A DNA stretch of 9,598 nt from CAYNHF01 sp964397045 (lineage in GTDB: Bacteria; Actinomycetota; Acidimicrobiia; Spongiisociales; UBA5794), in assembly GCA_964397045.1 (NCBI GenBank), contig CAYNHF010000022.1, positions 1 through 9,598 of the forward strand, read 5' to 3'. The number at the start of each line of letters is the position of its first letter. Positions within the stretch are counted from its first letter, which is position 1. The position numbers and the translations under genes were made by a program. Shown piece by piece: positions 5,940-9,598 of this stretch. The notes under the pieces are model-generated. The model did no database searches and was not told where the DNA came from. It saw only the letters and a list, made by a program, of their open reading frames with translations.

Positions 5940-6147
5940 CGGCTCTCGATGGTTCCCGAGTATGCCGACAAGTACGCGACCTGCAGCGGAAACTTTCTCG
6001 AGCGTGATCCGGCTTCATAAACGGTTGGCGCCCGCGAGTCCGAACTCGACGGATGATCCGAAAGTACGAACGGCGCGAGCTGAGACAATCTGCGGGTTAC
6101 GAACGCCTCGCAGCGAGGCCCGCCGCTTGCGGCCTGACGGGCACCCT

Positions 6148-6167
6148 GGGCTCGGCGCCAGGAGCCC
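6148..6167. terminator. Hairpin downstream of the sigma/anti-sigma genes
   Basis: GGGCTC (6148-6153) and GAGCCC (6162-6167) form a perfect 6-bp stem with an 8-nt loop, about 85 nt past the anti-sigma stop. A second small dyad, GGTCA/TGACC, lies at 6196-6210. No T-run follows on the minus strand, so the terminator role is tentative. The remaining bases between 5940 and 6250 show nothing else I can support. Confidence 0.3.
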
Positions 6168-6250
6168 GCGGATCGGTCACTCAGCTGTCAACCTGGGTCA
6201 TGAGGTGACCACTTGATGCTCGGTCAGGCCAACACAGTGGTTGGCATGCC

Positions 6251-6883
6251 TCAGCCGGTGTCCATGACGGTAAACCCGGAGGGACTCTCGTCATCATCGA
6301 GAGGCTCGAGCGTTATCCATAGCCGAGGGAAATCACGCCGCGAGACCCCCACCCACAGTTCGACACCATCTGCTGCGATGAAGGTCCCGGAAGATATATG
6401 CCGGCTCCCCTCCGAAAACCACAGTTCGTAGACCGAACCGGTGGGAGCGTCGGGTAGATCCTCGACCTCGAGGGCGAGCCGCGTGCCCTCGGGTTCGTTC
6501 CAGCCTCGCACGACGCCGGATGCCTGCGGAGCCTCGGCGGTACCCGGCAGCGACACCTCCCAATCGGCAGATGGGGTGCGAGTCACGGTCCAGGTTCCCA
6601 GAAGGGCGACGGCGACCGCCGCGGCGACGCCGGCCGCAGTCCACCACCGTCGGTGCAGAGGAGCCGCGGTGTCGGCGTCGATGCGGCCACCGATCAGATC
6701 GACCACCCGATCTTCGACGGTGGCCGACGGCTCTTCCCAGAACATCGGGTCGTCCAGCGAGGAGCGAAACGCCTCCAGTCCAGTGCGCTCGGCGCCGCAC
6801 TGCGCGCATGTCTCCAAGTGCCGCATCTGGTCTGAAGTCGCTTGGCCGGAGAGGTATGCGGTGCGGGCGTCGTCACATTTCAT
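6251..6883 (-). CDS. RskA-like anti-sigma factor with zinc-finger domain
   Basis: A 210-residue single-pass membrane regulator. The N-terminal cytoplasmic part has the zinc-binding anti-sigma signature H22-x3-C26-x2-C29 (HLETCAQC), expected to hold the partner sigma factor. A transmembrane helix spans about 80-100 (after RR, WWTAAGV to TWTV). The extracytoplasmic part (about 105-210) matches the RskA C-terminal fold: TGSVYELWFSEGS, ISSGTF and LWITLEPLDDDESPSGFTV. Its ATG overlaps the sigma stop by 4 nt (ATGA), so the two are translationally coupled and made in matched amounts. Signal-triggered proteolysis would release the sigma factor, as known for SigK/RskA. The inducing signal is not visible. 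Confidence 0.9.
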   Translation of the reverse strand: MKCDDARTAYLSGQATSDQMRHLETCAQCGAERTGLEAFRSSLDDPMFWEEPSATVEDRVVDLIGGRIDADTAAPLHRRWWTAAGVAAAVAVALLGTWTVTRTPSADWEVSLPGTAEAPQASGVVRGWNEPEGTRLALEVEDLPDAPTGSVYELWFSEGSRHISSGTFIAADGVELWVGVSRRDFPRLWITLEPLDDDESPSGFTVMDTG

Positions 6884-7416
6884 GCTGTGGCCTCATTCAG
6901 GTGCTCGAGCAACGTCGCCAGGCGCTTGTGAGCCCGGTGGGATCGCGACTTCACGGTACCGACGGGTAGGCCGAGGCGCTGCGCGGCCTCTTCTTGGGTG
7001 AGTCCGAGGAAATGCAGAGCCCGGATGATGTCCTGCTGGATGGGCGGCATCTGCTCAATCGCGAGTCGAACTTGCCACGCTTCCCACGTCCGTTCGAACG
7101 ACTCGGGAAGCACGGCCATATCAGCCGCGGTGTCGAGTGACTGGCGCCCCAGATGCCGCCGCTCTCGTCGATAGACATCGACCGCGCTGCGACGAGCGAT
7201 CGCATACAGCCAGGGTGCCGGATCCCGGTCGGTGTCGAATCTCTCGGCCGAACGCCAGGCCTGCAGGAAAGTCAACTGCACGGCCTCCTCAGCCAGTCCT
7301 CGATCCCGTAGGGATGATGCGGCCACGGTATACACGGCTTTGCCGTAAAGTGCGTAGAGTTCGCGGACCGCTTCCGGGTCACCCGATGCAAACCGCTCCA
7401 TGAGGCTGGATCCCAT
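6880..7416 (-). CDS. ECF RNA polymerase sigma factor
   Basis: A 178-residue ECF sigma-70 with only regions 2 and 4. Region 2 runs about 17-84: AEEAVQLTFLQAWRSAERF contains the 2.1-2.2 core, and PAPWLYAIARRSAVDVYRR is regions 2.3-2.4, which melt and contact the -10. Region 4 runs about 113-168: the helix-turn-helix LTQEEAAQRLGLPVGTVKSR contacts the -35. Length and domain order are standard. Start ATG 7416 has a weak AGGGA 11 nt upstream; ATG six residues in is possible. It is followed directly by its anti-sigma factor and preceded, 55 nt away on the same strand, by a lipoprotein gene, so all three may share a transcript. No clear autoregulated ECF promoter was recognised. Confidence 0.92.
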   Translation of the reverse strand: MGSSLMERFASGDPEAVRELYALYGKAVYTVAASSLRDRGLAEEAVQLTFLQAWRSAERFDTDRDPAPWLYAIARRSAVDVYRRERRHLGRQSLDTAADMAVLPESFERTWEAWQVRLAIEQMPPIQQDIIRALHFLGLTQEEAAQRLGLPVGTVKSRSHRAHKRLATLLEHLNEATA

Positions 7417-7471
7417 TCTGGTGCCGGTCCCTCGTGTCGCTACTACTTAGCGTACAAGCGCATCTGCCTCG

Positions 7472-7894
7472 TTATGGAATGGCGTTTCCAGCTGCGGAAA
7501 TCACGAACCATACGTCGTTGACTCCCTGCCCGTTGGTATCACCCGCGCTGGCGTCGGCAGCGAAGTAGTACAGCGGCCAGCCGTTGAATGTGGCCTGTAT
7601 CGAACCATCGTCACGAGTTGTGGTGCTCAGCAGCGACGCATCCACGCCGTCCCCAGCGGAAACCTCGGTCGTGAGGGGTGGCCAGGCGTTCGCGCACTCG
7701 TCGTTGCAGACGCTCGCGCCCTGGCTATCCGGCACGAAGAGGTACAGAGTGTTCCCGTCTGCGTCGGCGAGGATTTCGCCGAGCGCGGAACTCGTCACTT
7801 GCACCGCAGGCCCTGCGGGCTCAGAGTCGTCGTCGCCGCAGGCCGCTGTGACCAGCGCCAATGCCACAATGATCAACAGGCCACTCTTGAACAT
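7472..7894 (-). CDS. COG4315-type secreted-repeat lipoprotein
   Basis: A 140-residue lipoprotein. The signal peptide ends in TAAC with the lipidated cysteine at 19, followed by an acidic linker GDDDSEPAG. The mature part has the two copies of the repeat known from the 'secreted repeat of unknown function' family (Lipoprotein_15): LADADGNTLYLFVPDSQG, then CNDECANAWPPL, and a second copy FNGWPLYYFAADASAGDTNG with DVWFVISAAGNAI. The paired cysteines CNDEC and the WPP motif are hallmarks. The biochemical role of the family is not established. ATG 7894 has GGGAGG five nt upstream. It lies 55 nt upstream of the ECF sigma gene on the same strand, suggesting it belongs to the same envelope-response unit. 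Confidence 0.88.
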   Translation of the reverse strand: MFKSGLLIIVALALVTAACGDDDSEPAGPAVQVTSSALGEILADADGNTLYLFVPDSQGASVCNDECANAWPPLTTEVSAGDGVDASLLSTTTRDDGSIQATFNGWPLYYFAADASAGDTNGQGVNDVWFVISAAGNAIP

Positions 7895-7905
7895 GTTTCC
7901 TCCCG

Positions 7906-7917
7906 CGGGTATACCCG
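7906..7917. promoter_or_regulatory. 12-bp perfect palindrome upstream of the lipoprotein gene
   Basis: CGGGTATACCCG lies just before the ribosome binding site of the minus-strand lipoprotein gene, in the divergent region shared with the SRPBCC gene. A metal- or thiol-responsive repressor site is imaginable, but a single 12-bp palindrome in GC-rich DNA is weak evidence. Confidence 0.25.
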
Positions 7918-8087
7918 GCTTGCCTTGCCATCCAGTACGGATCTACGAGCTATCCGGTTCCATCTCCAACTCGTTGATCAGCCGGCGTAATTGACTCAGA
8001 GGGGTGTCTGGCACTCGCGGAATGCCCGTAGCCGACTCGTCCCACAGCATTGGGAATCCGATAGGTTGGTGGCGGAGGTTTTGGACT

Positions 8088-8531
8088 ATGGGCACCTATC
8101 GCAGGGCGTTTCGTCTCAATGCTCCACCCGAACGCGTCTGGGAGCTGATGGTAGACCCCGACCGCCTGCCCGAGTGGAACGGAGCGTTCGATCGGGTCAC
8201 CGAAGCTACAGGGCACCTCGACGAGATCGGTGCCACCTACACCCAGGTGATGAGGGTGGCGGGAGTCGAACTTCTCGGCGAATGGGAGATCACGGGGGTC
8301 GAGACCAACCAGCAGCGTGAATTCTCTGGGCGGCCTCCGGGCATGACGCGATGCAAAGGAGTGGAGACATTCGATGCGGTTGACGGGACCACCGAGTACA
8401 CCCTTGAAATGAACTACACCCTCGTCGGTGGACCAACGGCTGCATTGCTCGACCGACTGCTGGGCCGCGCCCTGGTCGCTCGCGTCATCGAGAACAACAT
8501 CGATGCCCTCAGGCGCCTCCTCGAATCTTGA
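8088..8531 (+). CDS. SRPBCC (START-like) ligand-binding family protein
   Basis: A 147-residue single-domain protein of the SRPBCC helix-grip superfamily, polyketide-cyclase/dehydrase type. The opening YRRAFRLNAPPERVWELMVD followed by PDRLPEWNGAF is the standard first strand, helix and 'PDRLPEW' turn. The middle (YTQVMRVAGVELLGEWEITG) and GTTEYTLEMNYTLVGGP give the beta sheet, and the C-terminal LLGRALVARVIENNIDALRRL is the long helix covering the hydrophobic cavity. ATG 8088 is chosen because GGAGG sits at 8074-8078 and the domain begins there; an upstream in-frame ATG at 8004 adds a non-conserved tail. It stands alone, divergent from the lipoprotein gene. Ligand and reaction cannot be read from sequence. 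Confidence 0.85.
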   Translation: MGTYRRAFRLNAPPERVWELMVDPDRLPEWNGAFDRVTEATGHLDEIGATYTQVMRVAGVELLGEWEITGVETNQQREFSGRPPGMTRCKGVETFDAVDGTTEYTLEMNYTLVGGPTAALLDRLLGRALVARVIENNIDALRRLLES

Positions 8532-8748
8532 TGCCCGCCTGGCGAGCTGAGGCCGGATCAAGGCGGCGATGGCGGCTCCGCCCGACACATCAGGGCCGTG
8601 GTTCGCCGAATACTGCTCGGATCGCCCAGGTCGACCCAGGCCGACATCACCGGCCCAGGTGCCTTGCACCGGCTGCAGAGACCCGGTCTCACCTGCACTC
8701 TCGCTGCCGTGGCCGGCAGCTATCGTCGTCCGAGACAGGAGGGTGAGA
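8532..8748. other. Intergenic region before the DsrE-like gene
   Basis: No gene is supported here; open frames on both strands lack family motifs. Short repeats of CCCAGG(T/C) occur around 8625-8660. The strong SD AGGAGGG (8737-8743) belongs to the following gene. Confidence 0.4.
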
Positions 8749-9117
8749 ATGGCAATTGCTCTGGTGATGATGAGCGACCCGGGCAGCCCAGAAGCCAACG
8801 GTCGCATGGTGCATCTACTGAAGGCGGCGGAGTCCTTGAAGGAAGCCGACGATGACGTGGCCGTGTACCTACATGGCGCCGGCGTTAACTGGGCCACCGC
8901 TTTTGCAGAGCGGGCGGACAAGTTCACCCAGCACTACGGAGAGCTGTTCGACAACGTCAAACCGGTCGTGGCCGGTGCCTGCAACTTCTGCGCCACCGAG
9001 CGGTTCGATCAAACCGAAGCGCTCGTCGAACTCGACATTGGAACCGTCGGAGCGGAGGGAACCCACCACACCGTGGCCGACATCTTGCAGACCGGTGCTC
9101 GCGTGGTGACCTTCTGA
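8749..9117 (+). CDS. DsrE-family protein with a CxxC motif
   Basis: A 122-residue single-domain protein of the DsrE/DsrF-like fold, a cytosolic family linked to sulfur-relay and thiol chemistry. It starts MAIALVMMSDPGSPEANGRM, followed by the DVAVYLHGAGV strand and turn usual after the first helix. The segment VAGACNFCA holds a CxxC pair at about 83-86 that may be the active thiols or a metal site. The protein ends DILQTGARVVTF, the typical last strand. ATG 8749 is fixed by AGGAGGG five nt upstream; a longer in-frame start at 8569 is not supported. It converges with a second DsrE-like gene at the window end. Confidence 0.8.
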   Translation: MAIALVMMSDPGSPEANGRMVHLLKAAESLKEADDDVAVYLHGAGVNWATAFAERADKFTQHYGELFDNVKPVVAGACNFCATERFDQTEALVELDIGTVGAEGTHHTVADILQTGARVVTF

Positions 9118-9467
9118 AATCGAAGAGCCGGGGCGCCCAACCGACGCATCGGAACATGCGCAACACATCTCGCGCGGCCGCGTGGCAGATCTGCGGTTGC
9201 TCTCCGAGTTAGGGAACGATCCCGTTCAGGACAACTTCGAGGTTCGACTGCACCACTGTTGTTTGTACTCGGGGTCGGAGAGCGGGTCGGCGCCGCAGCT
9301 CCTCCTGACCCAGGGCGCGAACTGCACCTGGTTGAGTATCCGATCGTGGAAGAAACCAGCAATCATGGCCGAGTCGACCTCACCCCGAACGAACCCAATT
9401 CCTTCTTTCACTGCTTTGTGGCTCCCGGTCCCCCGGAGGCATGGACGGCGGGAGCTACCGGGAGGAC
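9118..9467. other. Convergent intergenic region between two DsrE-like genes
   Basis: No gene is supported in these 350 bases. A minus-strand open frame here contains a protein-like tract (EGIGFVRGEVDSAMIAGFF) but no family I recognise and no ribosome binding site, so it may be a decayed gene or chance. CTCCCGGT (9422-9429) and ACCGGGAG (9457-9464) are reverse complements 27 nt apart, just past the end of the minus-strand gene; they could form a weak terminator, without a T-run. Confidence 0.35.
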
Positions 9468-9598
9468 TCACACGAACATTTGCACGTCGGCGGACGCCGC
9501 GTAGTCGAGGAACGCGGCAGCCCCTGCAATGTCGCATCCGTCTATCAGGTCCGACTCCTGGACGCTCATCACACCCATCGTGGTGGCGCATGCAAAGA
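9468..9598 (-). CDS. C-terminal part of a DsrE/DsrF/DrsH-like protein (5' end outside window)
   Basis: The minus strand reads 42 codons from the window edge (9596) to a TGA at 9470-9468. It begins FACATTMGVMSVQESDLIDG, then CDIAGAAAFLDYAASADVQM and ends FV. The pattern 'ACxxTM-x-xMG-[VI]-x-x-x-[ED]LIDG-x-x-[IV]AGAA-x-[FY]L-x-x-A' ending in a short hydrophobic strand is the C-terminus of DsrE/DsrF/DrsH-like proteins, which include peroxiredoxin-associated sulfur-handling proteins. The conserved cysteine (C3 of the visible part) is present. The rest of the gene lies beyond the window. It points toward the other DsrE-like gene, tail to tail. Confidence 0.7.
   Translation of the reverse strand, partial: FACATTMGVMSVQESDLIDGCDIAGAAAFLDYAASADVQMFV

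Noticed and set aside
7950..8927. 325-residue minus-strand open frame over the SRPBCC gene
   Set aside because: Shadow frame with no recognisable domain, overlapping two well-supported plus-strand genes.
9226..9591. 121-residue minus-strand open frame at the window end
   Set aside because: It overlaps the DsrE-like C-terminus in another frame, and its first part is the Arg-rich text typical of GC-rich shadow frames.

Overview
The window looks like a chromosomal accessory region of a high-GC actinobacterium, possibly of the Acidimicrobiia type. The reasons are a GC-rich third codon position in every frame, frequent GTG and TGA codons, an ECF sigma/RskA-type anti-sigma pair, 'VTAAC/LVGAC' lipoproteins and actinobacterial-style IS110 remnants. 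Taxonomy is inference. TGA is the normal stop here (PadR, sigma factor, SRPBCC and DsrE genes), so the genetic code is standard.

Layout. 1-101: 3' end of an IS110-family transposase. 205-1335 (-): flavin-dependent monooxygenase, divergent from 1429-2103 (+), a PadR-family regulator; nested palindromes fill the shared intergenic region. 2273-2719 (-): pyridoxamine-5'-phosphate-oxidase-like flavin protein. 2812-2907 (-): a decayed, possibly IS30-like, transposase end. 3109-4113 (+): DUF3179 protein with one in-frame TGA. 4101-4645 (+): Yip1-like membrane protein that overlaps it and carries one frameshift. 4660-4850 (-): decayed IS110 transposase. 5007-5399 (-): small lipoprotein. 5635-5901 (-): small secreted protein. 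7894-6251 (-): lipoprotein, ECF sigma factor and RskA-like anti-sigma factor in one direction. 8088-8531 (+): SRPBCC protein. 8749-9117 (+): DsrE-like protein. 9468-9598 (-): C-terminal end of a second DsrE-like protein, cut by the window edge.

Main observation. The DUF3179 gene is open from 3109 to 4113 except for a TGA at 3469-3471. That TGA stands exactly where the family has the first cysteine of its CPLC motif, giving (U/*)-P-L-C. The reading frame after it stays fully family-like for 213 codons. A hairpin at 3485-3503 has GGUC at its apex about 21 nt after the UGA, close in geometry to the E. coli fdhF SECIS as I remember it. The simplest exciting reading is a selenocysteine-containing DUF3179 protein with a UxxC redox motif. 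The competing reading is a nonsense mutation or sequence error, and the frameshift in the overlapping downstream gene keeps this open.

How the genes may work together. The monooxygenase/PadR pair is a typical self-contained regulator-target unit. DUF3179 and the membrane protein look translationally coupled and envelope-located, and they sit between two transposon scars. The lipoprotein-sigma-anti-sigma run is probably an envelope-stress-responsive unit. The two DsrE-like genes converge and add to the redox/thiol character of the region.
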